Counted from the stretch's first letter, positions 1 to 5,806 are shown. The stretch is 8,224 nucleotides of DNA from Chloroflexota bacterium (GCA_017860765.1 JAGDMY010000053.1:1-8224), one strand, 5' to 3'. Program-made: numbers and translations. Notes: generated by a model not told the origin, from the letters alone.

Positions 1-14
1 TTGTGAGGAGTTTT

Positions 15-46
15 ACATGACACCCTTTACTCCGGTAATGTCATGT
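15..46 (+). other. Inverted repeat with 8-bp stem in the 5' non-coding region
   Basis: ACATGACA at 15-22 is perfectly complementary to TGTCATGT at 39-46, leaving a 16-nt loop. The left arm contains the ATG at 17-19 that could start a 22-codon ORF behind a GAGGAG sequence at 5-10, so in RNA the stem would hide that start. A second stem (32-37 with 49-54) interlocks with it, and the two are unlikely to form together because only 2 nt separate their right arms. The repeat is plain in the sequence; any function is inference. Confidence 0.4.
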
Positions 47-85
47 CATACCGGTCCTGTTTTATCTCTATCTTTCTATTCCTGA
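17..85 (+). CDS. Possible 22-codon small ORF, unrecognised
   Basis: ATG at 17 lies 6 nt after a GAGGAG-like ribosome binding site (5-10). The frame stays open for 22 codons to TGA at 83-85 and would encode a small peptide with a hydrophobic C-terminal half (PVLSLSFYS). It matches nothing I recognise. Its start codon lies in one stem-loop and its middle in another, which fits a leader peptide, but an upstream gene's tail with a chance ATG is at least as likely. An in-frame TGA at 4-6 could be that gene's stop. The good ribosome binding site is the only positive evidence. Confidence 0.15.
   Translation: MTPFTPVMSCHTGPVLSLSFYS
32..64 (+). terminator. Candidate intrinsic terminator of an upstream gene
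   Basis: CCGGTA (32-37) pairs with TACCGG (49-54) around an 11-nt loop, and a TTTT stretch begins a few bases later (60-63). The stem is short and the T-run is displaced by about 5 nt, so this would be a weak terminator. It would fit the end of a gene lying left of the window. It could equally be part of a regulatory leader together with the 15-46 stem. Confidence 0.3.
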
Positions 86-181
86 AGCCGATAACCCGGA
101 GCCCTCCGGAATAAAGTTTGGAAAGACCGCTAAAAAGGCTGGCAAATTAGGTAAAACTGTCTTATTGGTACCGAAGAAAAG

Positions 182-631
182 ATGGAAGAAGTACTCCTTG
201 CTCCCTGTGGAATGAACTGCTCGGTGTGCAGTGCCTATCTGGCTTTAACCCATGATGTAAAGGGCCGGGGGATAAGAATGCCCTACTGCGCCGGCTGCCG
301 GCCGAGGAATAAGCAGTGCGCCTTCCTGAAGAAGCACTGTCCAAGCCTTCTGAGTGAAAAAATCAAGTACTGCTATGAATGCCAGGAATTCCCCTGCCGG
401 AGGCTGAGAAGCATCGACCAAAGGTATAAGACCCGGTATAGAATGAGCCTGATCGAAAACCTGGGATTTATCAGGGAGAACGGCATAGATATTTTTCTCT
501 CCCGGGAAAAGGAGAAGTGGCAATGCCATTCCTGCAGCGGGGTTATCTCTTGCCACAACGGACTATGCTTCTCATGCAGCCTCGAAAGGCTACGCCAAAA
601 GAAACAAAAATATCGCTGGGATGAGCCGTAA
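182..631 (+). CDS. DUF3795-type cysteine-rich protein
   Basis: The 149-residue protein has 15 cysteines, many arranged as metal-ligand pairs. The N-terminus carries APCGMNCSVCSAYL (C9, C13, C16), the pattern I associate with DUF3795. It is followed by YCAGCR (C36, C39), C46, C53, YCYECQEFPC (C64, C67, C72), then a C-terminal cluster WQCHSCSG (C115, C118) with C124, C129 and C132. The middle (residues 74-110) is basic and cysteine-poor. Members are typically 100-200 residues, common in anaerobes and of unknown function; zinc or iron-sulfur binding is inferred from the cysteine spacing. There is no signal peptide or membrane segment, so it is probably cytoplasmic. The ATG at 182 is preceded only by a weak purine-rich stretch (GAAGAAAAG), but the conserved cysteine motif begins 8 residues later, so a later start is unlikely. 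It stands alone: 116 bp and a strong promoter separate it from the next gene. Confidence 0.75.
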   Translation: MEEVLLAPCGMNCSVCSAYLALTHDVKGRGIRMPYCAGCRPRNKQCAFLKKHCPSLLSEKIKYCYECQEFPCRRLRSIDQRYKTRYRMSLIENLGFIRENGIDIFLSREKEKWQCHSCSGVISCHNGLCFSCSLERLRQKKQKYRWDEP

Positions 632-667
632 ATAAAATCTCCTGAAATCACCTTTATCTTAAAATAC

Positions 668-695
668 TTGACAAATGCGGTAAAATATGTAAGAT
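668..695 (+). promoter_or_regulatory. Sigma-A type promoter of the abrB-like/ABC operon
   Basis: A perfect -35 box TTGACA (668-673) is followed after 16 bp by TAAGAT (690-695), a 4/6 match to TATAAT. Transcription would start near 702, giving a leader of about 45 nt before the ATG at 748. It is the best promoter match in the window and lies in an A+T-rich island between the DUF3795-like gene and the operon. Nested AAGAT/ATCTT repeats overlap the -10 box and the start point. Confidence 0.6.
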
Positions 696-717
696 TTATC
701 TTGTATATAAGATATAC
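691..717. promoter_or_regulatory. Nested inverted repeats, candidate operator
   Basis: Three AAGAT/ATCTT half-sites alternate in orientation: AAGAT (691-695), ATCTT (698-702) and AAGAT (709-713). The first pair is separated by 2 bp and the second by 6 bp. A further perfect repeat, GTATAT (703-708) and ATATAC (712-717), brackets AAG. The set covers the -10 box and probable transcription start, where a bound repressor would block RNA polymerase. The first gene downstream encodes an AbrB-type DNA-binding protein, and that family often represses its own gene at A+T-rich sites. Autorepression is therefore a reasonable inference, not something the sequence proves. Confidence 0.45.
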
Positions 718-747
718 ATGATTAGTACGTATAAAAGAGGTGAGGCA

Positions 748-999
748 ATGGAGGCGCCGGAGGGTAAAAAGTTTTACGGATCGGTGACAGTAAGCGAACG
801 GGGACAGATAGTGATCCCGGTAGATGCCAGAAGGGATTTTGGCATCCGGACCGGTGACAAACTGCTCATTTTTGGAGATCTGGAAAGGGGGCTGGGCATC
901 GCCACCTTTGCCATCATGCAAAGGACCATGGCGGGGACTGCCGACCTGTTTAGCGAAATCAAGTCCACCATGAAATCTGAAGAGAATCAACATCCTTAG
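748..999 (+). CDS. AbrB/MazE/SpoVT-family transcriptional regulator
   Basis: This 83-residue protein carries a swapped-hairpin AbrB DNA-binding domain at about residues 10-45. The signature is VTVSERGQIVIPVDARRDFGIRTGDKLLIFGD, which has here the typical RGQIVIP core, the basic R-x-x-x-G-I segment and the G-D-K-L turn (residues 14-45, written in the usual order). Such proteins dimerise and bind A+T-rich DNA. The remaining ~40 residues (AIMQRTMAGTADLF and a charged tail) may mediate oligomerisation or sensing. The ATG at 748 is chosen over an in-frame ATG at 718 because AGAGGTGA (736-743) lies just before it, whereas 718 has no ribosome binding site and falls against the palindrome. It leads the operon, 41 bp before the ABC ATPase gene, so it probably controls the exporter and itself. 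An antitoxin role is unlikely because no toxin gene follows. Confidence 0.82.
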   Translation: MEAPEGKKFYGSVTVSERGQIVIPVDARRDFGIRTGDKLLIFGDLERGLGIATFAIMQRTMAGTADLFSEIKSTMKSEENQHP

Positions 1000-1040
1000 T
1001 CGGGTGATGGGAAGGGAATAGAACGCCGCGAGGATATTGA

Positions 1041-1967
1041 ATGAAGACAGCCATAAGCCTGGAAAACATTAAGAAGACCATGGGGAACCGGGAGGTCTTG
1101 AAGGGAATCAGCTTTACCGTGGCCAGCGGGGATATCTTCGGTTATCTGGGACCCAACGGAGCCGGCAAGACTACCACTATCAGAATCCTCCTCGGCCTGC
1201 TGCAAGCCGATTCCGGAAGGCTGGACATTATGGGGCAGGATATATCCCGGAGCGACACCCGAAGGAAAATAGGTTTTGCCCTCGACCCGGATGGCCTTTA
1301 TGACAATATGACGGCAGAAGAAAACCTTGAATTTTATGCGCGAATTTATGGACTGCTCAAGGCCGAAGCCAGGATTGCCGGGCTCCTGGGGGCGGTGGGG
1401 CTAAGTGCCAGGGCCCGGGATAAGGTCGGCACCTATTCTAAGGGAATGCGGCAGAGGCTGGCTTTAGCCAGAGCGATGACCCATGATCCCGAGGTGGTGG
1501 TTTTGGATGAGCCGACAGCCGGGGTCGACCCCTCGGGCCAGATAGAGGTGAGGCAGATTCTCCTGGATATGGCCCATAAAGAGAATAAGACCATTTTCCT
1601 GAGCTCTCACAATCTGGATGAGGTGCAGAGGATCTGCAACCGCATCGCTTTGATAGACCGGGGGGAAATAAAGCTTTATGGCGAAGTGGGCAGTTTGCGG
1701 CGGGGGATGGGAGGCGGCGCTGTGGTAATTGAGACGTCCGCTGAGGTCCCCCAGGGATTGTTAGATGAACTGAGAGCTCTGCCCCGGCTGGGACTGCGCG
1801 AAAACAGGGACAGAAGTCTGTTTTTTTCTCCGCAGGAGGGTACCGGGGTCTCGGATATAATAAGCTGGCTGTCGGAGCACCGGGTGAAAATCGAGAAAGC
1901 CGCCCGGCAGGAGGCCACCCTGGAGGAAATGTATTCCGCTATTTTAAAAGAGGTCGAGCCGATATGA
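1041..1967 (+). CDS. ABC-2 type exporter, ATP-binding subunit
   Basis: The 308-residue cytoplasmic ATPase would power the two membrane subunits encoded next. Visible motifs are Walker A GPNGAGKTT (residues 37-45), ABC signature YSKGMRQRL (132-140), Walker B VVVLDE (152-157), D-loop AGVD (160-163) and switch histidine in LSSHNLDE (H190). Residues 1-225 form the nucleotide-binding domain; 226-308 form the variable C-terminal extension common in drug, antibiotic or lipid exporters of this class. At the Q-loop the expected glutamine appears to be aspartate (D82 in IGFALDPDGLY); substitutions there occur in ABC-2 exporters. The start at 1041 has a GAGG sequence 7 nt upstream. The stop overlaps the ATG of permease 1 (ATGA at 1964-1967), indicating translational coupling. 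The substrate cannot be read from the sequence. Confidence 0.93.
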   Translation: MKTAISLENIKKTMGNREVLKGISFTVASGDIFGYLGPNGAGKTTTIRILLGLLQADSGRLDIMGQDISRSDTRRKIGFALDPDGLYDNMTAEENLEFYARIYGLLKAEARIAGLLGAVGLSARARDKVGTYSKGMRQRLALARAMTHDPEVVVLDEPTAGVDPSGQIEVRQILLDMAHKENKTIFLSSHNLDEVQRICNRIALIDRGEIKLYGEVGSLRRGMGGGAVVIETSAEVPQGLLDELRALPRLGLRENRDRSLFFSPQEGTGVSDIISWLSEHRVKIEKAARQEATLEEMYSAILKEVEPI

Positions 1968-2722
1968 AAGAGATTGGCTTATTAACCGCCTCGAGCATCA
2001 GGAATAACCTGCGGTTGAAGATAATGATAGCTGTGCAAATTGCGGTCGTTTTGATGTGCGTCGTAGCCCTGGTCCTGGCTTTTTGTCTTCTTCTAATAGC
2101 TCCAGAGATGGCGGCGGAGGTGCCCAACCGGCCGGCATTGGAGATGTATCTCGGCCTGATCATCTTCGCCTCCTCGCTGATCGGTTTGGGAATAAATTTA
2201 AATGTATTCGGCTTCCAGACCATGACGCGGGAAAAGTCCCGGGGGAACCTCGTAGCGCTGCTGGCGACGCCGCTAAAGGTGAGGCATATCTGGCTGGCTA
2301 AAAGCCTGGCAGTCTTTCTGCCCGGCCTGGTCCTGGGTGAAGCCCTGGCTTTAATCTCCCTGCTGGCTGTCAATTACGTCTACTTCGTTCCCCGGATAGG
2401 CTTTCTGATTACCCCCTGGATGATCCTCAGCAGCTTTATAGCCTTGCCGGCGGTCTATTTCGGCTTAAGCCTGCTGGCGCACCTTATCGGGTTAACCGGC
2501 AAACCGGCTACCGGCAATGTAATTGTCCAGGTATTTTTGCCGGTCTTTGCCTCGCTGATGATCAACCTTGCGGTCCGGCACGTTTTAGAAGCCGCGTCCT
2601 GGTCGTTCACCCTGGCCAATCTGGGACTGGCTGCGGTTATCGGGGTCATCCTTCTCTCGCTGCAGGCCCGCCTCACACGGGAGAGGATAGTCCTTTCGCA
2701 TTGGGAGCCAATTGGTGCATGA
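1964..2722 (+). CDS. ABC-2 type transporter permease, first paralogue
   Basis: This 252-residue integral membrane protein has about six hydrophobic segments (near residues 20-46, 61-85, 115-140, 144-172, 185-204 and 213-235). The first cytoplasmic loop carries a basic stretch followed by LLATPL (99-104) and KSLAVFLPG (113-121), a conserved block of this permease type. The same block occurs in the next gene's product, so the two are diverged duplicates and probably pair as a heterodimer on the ATPase. The C-terminal RERIVLS also has a counterpart (KEKIVLS) in the partner. The gene begins inside the ATPase stop codon and ends inside the start of the second permease, both as ATGA overlaps. The transported molecule is unknown. 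Confidence 0.88.
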   Translation: MKEIGLLTASSIRNNLRLKIMIAVQIAVVLMCVVALVLAFCLLLIAPEMAAEVPNRPALEMYLGLIIFASSLIGLGINLNVFGFQTMTREKSRGNLVALLATPLKVRHIWLAKSLAVFLPGLVLGEALALISLLAVNYVYFVPRIGFLITPWMILSSFIALPAVYFGLSLLAHLIGLTGKPATGNVIVQVFLPVFASLMINLAVRHVLEAASWSFTLANLGLAAVIGVILLSLQARLTRERIVLSHWEPIGA

Positions 2723-3459
2723 TTACTATATTTGATAGAGATTTCCGTGAAATCCGGCAGACCAACGCCTTCCGAATCCTGGTTATAATTGCCGGAATAA
2801 TAACGCTTGCTGCAGCAGCGGGACTCTGCCTCGCATTGGGTCGGCAGATATGGTTGGCCGAAGAGGCGGCCCGGCCTTACCTGGAACTGATCCTGGGTCT
2901 GATAGCCTATTTCCTGCCTTTTCTGATCCTGATTGCTTTCATCTGGGCTTTTGCCAGCCTGCCCGTAGTCAAAGAGAAAATCAAGGGCAATATCGAGTGT
3001 CTTCTGGCTACTCCGCTTTCCCCCGGGGCGCTCTGGATGGGTAAAAGCCTGGCCATCTTTCTGCCCGGGTATGGCATCTCAATTATCTCCACGCTGATAG
3101 TGTTGCTGGCGGTCAATTTGATAACTATCGGCCCCGCCACAGGCTTTTTCGTCCTGCCGGTTCCAGCGCTGCTCACCGGCTTCATTGTCAATCCTCTGCT
3201 GTTCTTCGGACTGCTGGCCTTCATCCTTTTATTTTCTCTGGCCAGTAACCCCGAAATAGCCATTGCTCCCTCCTTTGTGGTCGGCTTCGGGTTAATGATG
3301 GGCCTCCCGCTGGGGATTGCCACAGGGGTTGTCAATATCGCGGCCTGGGCGTTTGCTTTATGGTATCTGGTGGGCGCGGTGGTCGTCTGGGGGGTGGTGG
3401 GTTACCTTTCCCGCCTTCTATCCAAAGAAAAGATCGTACTCTCCAGCAAAGGCTATTGA
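2719..3459 (+). CDS. ABC-2 type transporter permease, second paralogue
   Basis: This 246-residue membrane protein has about six hydrophobic segments (near residues 18-41, 55-82, 110-135, 140-172, 181-203 and 206-230). The cytoplasmic block KEKIKGN...LLATPL (85-100) with GKSLAIFLPG (108-117) closely matches the previous permease, showing tandem duplication. ATG 2719 is preferred over the in-frame TTG at 2701 because it makes an exact ATGA overlap with the upstream stop and GGGAG lies upstream at 2703-2707. It is the last gene of the operon. A 6-bp stem without a T-run follows (3461-3479). The two permeases differ considerably outside the shared block, consistent with an asymmetric heterodimer. 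Confidence 0.87.
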   Translation: MITIFDRDFREIRQTNAFRILVIIAGIITLAAAAGLCLALGRQIWLAEEAARPYLELILGLIAYFLPFLILIAFIWAFASLPVVKEKIKGNIECLLATPLSPGALWMGKSLAIFLPGYGISIISTLIVLLAVNLITIGPATGFFVLPVPALLTGFIVNPLLFFGLLAFILLFSLASNPEIAIAPSFVVGFGLMMGLPLGIATGVVNIAAWAFALWYLVGAVVVWGVVGYLSRLLSKEKIVLSSKGY

Positions 3460-3460
3460 T

Positions 3461-3479
3461 TTCGGGCGCTGCTCCCGAA
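3461..3479 (+). terminator. Weak hairpin after the ABC operon
   Basis: TTCGGG (3461-3466) pairs with CCCGAA (3474-3479) around a 7-nt loop, starting 2 bp after the permease stop codon. No run of T follows, so it does not qualify as a good intrinsic terminator. It may slow polymerase or protect the 3' end of the transcript. Confidence 0.22.
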
Positions 3480-3506
3480 TGAAGAGTCAACGGGCCAAAT
3501 CGCATA

Positions 3507-3512
3507 TATAAT
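3507..3512 (+). promoter_or_regulatory. Possible -10 box for the DUF2769-like gene
   Basis: A perfect TATAAT lies about 70 bp before the ATG at 3583. The hexamer 17 bp upstream (GAGTCA, 3484-3489) matches the -35 consensus at only 3 of 6 positions, and no extended -10 TG is present. A promoter here is plausible because the ABC operon ends 48 bp before this box, but the evidence is one hexamer. Confidence 0.3.
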
Positions 3513-3582
3513 GTTAAGTAAGATTCTTTATTCAACCTATCCGCCGCGGGCGGAAATTTTGAGTTTTGCAAAGGAGTATGAG

Positions 3583-3906
3583 ATGGCTACCAGTAAGGCG
3601 ATATCGATAAGGGTCCCTTTTACCAGGGATAACGTCAAAAAGTGCCGCTGCCCGTCATGTCCTGTCCAGACGATCAGCCAGTGCATGATAGAAAAGATAG
3701 TCAAACCGGAGGCCCTGAAAATTGATGCTGCGAAGCCCCAGGAAATCCCTGCCGTCTATTGTTCGCAGGGCCAGGCCACCTGTACAGATATCGATACCAC
3801 GAAGAGCTGCATTTGCCCCACCTGTCAGGTGTTTGAGAAATATGAACTGGCTAAGGGAGAACCCGTGGAGTACTACTGCCGCGATGGCAAAGCCGGCAGA
3901 AAGTAG
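3583..3906 (+). CDS. Small cysteine-rich DUF2769-like protein
   Basis: The 107-residue protein contains two copies of one cysteine pattern. The first is KKCRCPSCPV (C21, C23, C26), then C34 and VYCSQGQATC (C60, C67). The second is KSCICPTCQVF (C76, C78, C81), then YYCRDGKA (C99). Each half thus has C-x-C-x2-C followed by an aromatic-Cys-x-x-G element, suggesting duplication of a metal-binding unit. I recall this CxCxxC pattern from DUF2769, a family of unknown function found in methanogens and anaerobic bacteria; that assignment is from memory and moderately secure. ATG 3583 is chosen because AAGGAG (3571-3576) stands 6 nt upstream; an in-frame ATG at 3511 has no ribosome binding site and overlaps a TATAAT. 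It precedes ku by 113 bp on the same strand, and I see no good promoter between them, so co-transcription is possible. A role in end joining is not established. Confidence 0.7.
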   Translation: MATSKAISIRVPFTRDNVKKCRCPSCPVQTISQCMIEKIVKPEALKIDAAKPQEIPAVYCSQGQATCTDIDTTKSCICPTCQVFEKYELAKGEPVEYYCRDGKAGRK

Positions 3907-3923
3907 GTTGTCACCCTATTATG

Positions 3924-3940
3924 CCTGCTGGCCTGGCAGG
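3924..3940 (+). other. Short stem-loop between the DUF2769-like gene and ku
   Basis: CCTGC (3924-3928) pairs with GCAGG (3936-3940) over a 7-nt loop, 17 bp after the upstream stop. No T-run follows. The 113-bp gap otherwise shows only a CATAAT hexamer (3987-3992) with no -35 partner, so I cannot tell whether ku has its own promoter. Confidence 0.2.
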
Positions 3941-4005
3941 TTGGCTCTGGCTAGCGCTTTCGACCCCCAGTCCGGGCTTTGTTGGACATAATATCGCTGG
4001 AGAAC

Positions 4006-4012
4006 AAGGAGG
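4006..4012 (+). promoter_or_regulatory. Strong ribosome binding site of ku
   Basis: AAGGAGG lies 7 nt before the ATG at 4020. It fixes the ku start there rather than at an in-frame ATG at 3921, which has no such sequence and would add 33 residues not seen in Ku proteins. Confidence 0.8.
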
Positions 4013-4019
4013 TACCCTT

Positions 4020-4814
4020 ATGGCCAGACCTTTTTGGAAGGGCGTGATTAGCTTTGGGATGGTTGTCATCCCGGTTAAAATGTACATTGCTACAGCTCCC
4101 CGGGAACTGAGTTTCCATCTCCTACACAAAAAATGCCTCACCCGCCCCAAACAGGTGCTGCATTGTGAGAAGGATGAGGAATATTTTTCCTCTAAAGATA
4201 CCGTACGAGGCTATGAATATGCCAAGGGTCAATTTGTCGTCCTGGATGAAAATGATTTTAAAAAGATTCCGGTGAAAACTGCTCATGCCATCAGCATTAT
4301 GGGATTCGTGGAAGCCGGGGCTATTGATTCAATCTATTACCAGAACAGCCATTTCCTGGAGCCGGAGGACCTGGGCGCTAAACCGTTCGCCTTATTGAGA
4401 GAAGTTTTAACCCGGACCAAACGCGTTGGCATTGCCAAGGTCACTTTCCAGAGGCGGGAACACCTTTGTTCTTTGCAGCCTCTGGACTCGATTATGGTCC
4501 TGCACAGTATGTACTTTCAAAGCGAAATACTGAGCCACAGTCAGATAACTCCGTCCAAGCAGGAGCTCAGCGAACCTGAGCTGGAAATGGCGACCTCTCT
4601 GGTTAAGGCTATGTCCACCTCGTTTAAACCGGAACAATATAAGGATGAATATCAAAAGGCTTTGAAAGAGCTGGTGGACGCCAAACTACAGGGAGTTGAG
4701 ATCAAGGAACCCGAAGAAGTGAAAGCGACGATCCCCGACCTGATGGCGGCTCTGAAGGCCAGCATTGCAGCCACGAAAAAGAAATCCACCGAGCGCCAGG
4801 CAGTGGCCGCTTGA
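4020..4814 (+). CDS. ku: Ku, NHEJ DNA end-binding protein
   Basis: Bacterial Ku forms a homodimeric ring that threads onto double-strand DNA ends and recruits LigD. The 264-residue length is normal for the family. The N-terminus MARPFWKGVISFGMVVIPVKMY (here given as residues 1-20 plus two) is the usual Ku start, W-K-G-x-I-S-F-G. Next come LSFHLLHKKC (30-39), VRGYEYAKGQFVVLDENDF (62-80), a beta-barrel core with IDSIYYQNSHFLEPED (102-117) and YALLRE-like PFALLRE (122-128). YFQSEIL (165-171) and the helical dimer/bridge part follow. The C-terminus (250-264) is a short lysine-bearing tail of the type that contacts DNA or LigD. The usual CxxC-like pair before GYEY is reduced to C39 and C49 with altered spacing. 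It is convergent with the DUF72 gene 24 bp downstream, and ligD lies beyond that on the same strand. Confidence 0.95.
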   Translation: MARPFWKGVISFGMVVIPVKMYIATAPRELSFHLLHKKCLTRPKQVLHCEKDEEYFSSKDTVRGYEYAKGQFVVLDENDFKKIPVKTAHAISIMGFVEAGAIDSIYYQNSHFLEPEDLGAKPFALLREVLTRTKRVGIAKVTFQRREHLCSLQPLDSIMVLHSMYFQSEILSHSQITPSKQELSEPELEMATSLVKAMSTSFKPEQYKDEYQKALKELVDAKLQGVEIKEPEEVKATIPDLMAALKASIAATKKKSTERQAVAA

Positions 4815-4838
4815 TTTAAATTCAGGGGCTTTTTGGGA

Positions 4839-5738
4839 TCAGAGCGCGGTCTCCAGAAGGGCCATCATCTGCCGGGCATTAGTGGCGGGGAAATCCCCGT
4901 GCTTATTTTTGAAGATAACATAAATTTGCTCCGCGCTGGCCGCCATTTGCTGTATTTTAGGTGCCCATTCCTTCAGCTCCTCCAGGCTATAAAGATAGTT
5001 GTATTTCTGGCTCACCCGGACATTTTTTTGCTCCCAGGTTTCCCGGTTTCTGCCATGAAAACGGACTATTCCGAAGGATGAGGTAAGTTCGGCCAGGGGA
5101 GGCACGCTGGACTTGAGTCCCTGGGGCTCATCCACACAGACCAGTGCCAGACCATGTTCTCTGAGGATTTCCAGAGTCTGGCTCCGGTGCTGATCGTTCA
5201 GCCAGCTTCCGGCCCGGAATTCGATGGCCAGCCGGTATTGGGGGAGCTTTTCCTGGAGGTGAGCTATATATTCGCGGTTATCCGGACCGGGATGGAACCA
5301 GGGCGGGAATTGAAAAGTGACCGGGCCCAGTTTTCCGCTCAGAGCCAGAGGCCTGATTGAATTGGCAAAGCGCTCCCAGATGGCCCCGGTTATCTCTGCC
5401 GGCAGATTGTTAAGATATAAATGTCCCTCCTTATTGAGAGCTCCGGCCGCTTTATCGCGAAGGTCCCGGGGGAGCGAGCTCAATCGGGTGGGGTGGTGCG
5501 TGAGCAGGCTGAAAGCCTTGACCTCGAAAAGGAACCCCGGTGGGGTGGACTCTATCCAGACCGCTAAATTGCGGCCGGTCGGCAGAAAATGGTAGCTGGA
5601 GTCCACCTCTGCAATCGGGAAGTTGGCAGCATAATAGCGCAGTCTTTCCGCCGGAGTTTTCAGTTGCGGCGGATAGAAGCCGCTGGCTATCAGCTCCGCA
5701 TCGGCCCATGAGGAGATTCCTATCAAAATCTTTGGCAT
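4839..5738 (-). CDS. DUF72 (YecE-like) family protein
   Basis: The 299-residue protein matches DUF72, a TIM-barrel-like family of unknown biochemical function. Recognisable blocks are IGISSWAD (residues 6-13), GFYPPQL (20-26), LRYYAANFPIAEVDSSYHFLP (33-53), PPGFLFEVKAF (66-76) and GKLGPVTFQFPP (135-146). Later come LAIEFRAGSW (169-178), CVDEPQG (around 201-207), IVRFHGRN and the C-terminal YVIFKNKHGDFPATNA. The length is a little above the usual 240-290. The start is supported by AAGGTGAGG at 5757-5749 (minus strand), 10 nt before ATG 5738. It faces ku end to end and is divergent from ligD, sharing with it a 68-bp spacer with a perfect palindrome. Neighbourhood hints at a link to DNA repair, but no activity can be named. 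Confidence 0.88.
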   Translation of the reverse strand: MPKILIGISSWADAELIASGFYPPQLKTPAERLRYYAANFPIAEVDSSYHFLPTGRNLAVWIESTPPGFLFEVKAFSLLTHHPTRLSSLPRDLRDKAAGALNKEGHLYLNNLPAEITGAIWERFANSIRPLALSGKLGPVTFQFPPWFHPGPDNREYIAHLQEKLPQYRLAIEFRAGSWLNDQHRSQTLEILREHGLALVCVDEPQGLKSSVPPLAELTSSFGIVRFHGRNRETWEQKNVRVSQKYNYLYSLEELKEWAPKIQQMAASAEQIYVIFKNKHGDFPATNARQMMALLETAL

Positions 5739-5772
5739 AGGGTGCAGGCCTCACCTTAAACAGTAAGCTTTA

Positions 5773-5792
5773 CTTTTATCATATGATAAAAG
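5773..5792. promoter_or_regulatory. Perfect 20-bp palindrome in the DUF72/ligD divergent spacer
   Basis: CTTTTATCAT (5773-5782) is followed directly by its exact reverse complement ATGATAAAAG (5783-5792). Each strand contains TATGAT, a 5/6 match to the -10 consensus (plus strand 5782-5787; minus strand 5783-5778). The element could therefore be the -10 region of both divergent promoters, an operator for a symmetric dimer, or both. I found no good -35 at 16-18 bp on either side. A terminator is unlikely because the genes point away from each other. Confidence 0.5.
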
Positions 5793-5806
5793 GGAAGAGG
5801 CCGGTG

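Noticed and set aside
39..215. Lysine-rich open frame (KFGKTAKKAGKLGKT) reaching into the DUF3795-like gene
   Set aside because: It has no ATG, GTG or TTG start and ends out of frame inside a well-supported gene; the repeats of AAA/AAG are probably chance in A-rich non-coding DNA.
373..993. 206-codon open frame on the minus strand
   Set aside because: It runs antisense to the DUF3795-like gene and the AbrB-like gene, both of which have recognisable protein motifs, and crosses the promoter region between them.
2907..3335. 142-codon minus-strand frame inside permease 2
   Set aside because: It is a shadow frame of a membrane protein gene, with no recognisable motif or start signal.
3921..4019. 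33-residue N-terminal extension of Ku
   Set aside because: The AAGGAGG at 4006-4012 and the family-typical start WKGxISFG place the start at 4020.
4815..4838. Terminator between ku and the convergent DUF72 gene
   Set aside because: The 24-bp gap has a TTTTT run but no stem that pairs well on either strand.
5783..5806. Alternative ligD start at ATG 5783
   Set aside because: It is in frame but lies within the 20-bp palindrome and has no ribosome binding site; 5807 has one at the right distance.
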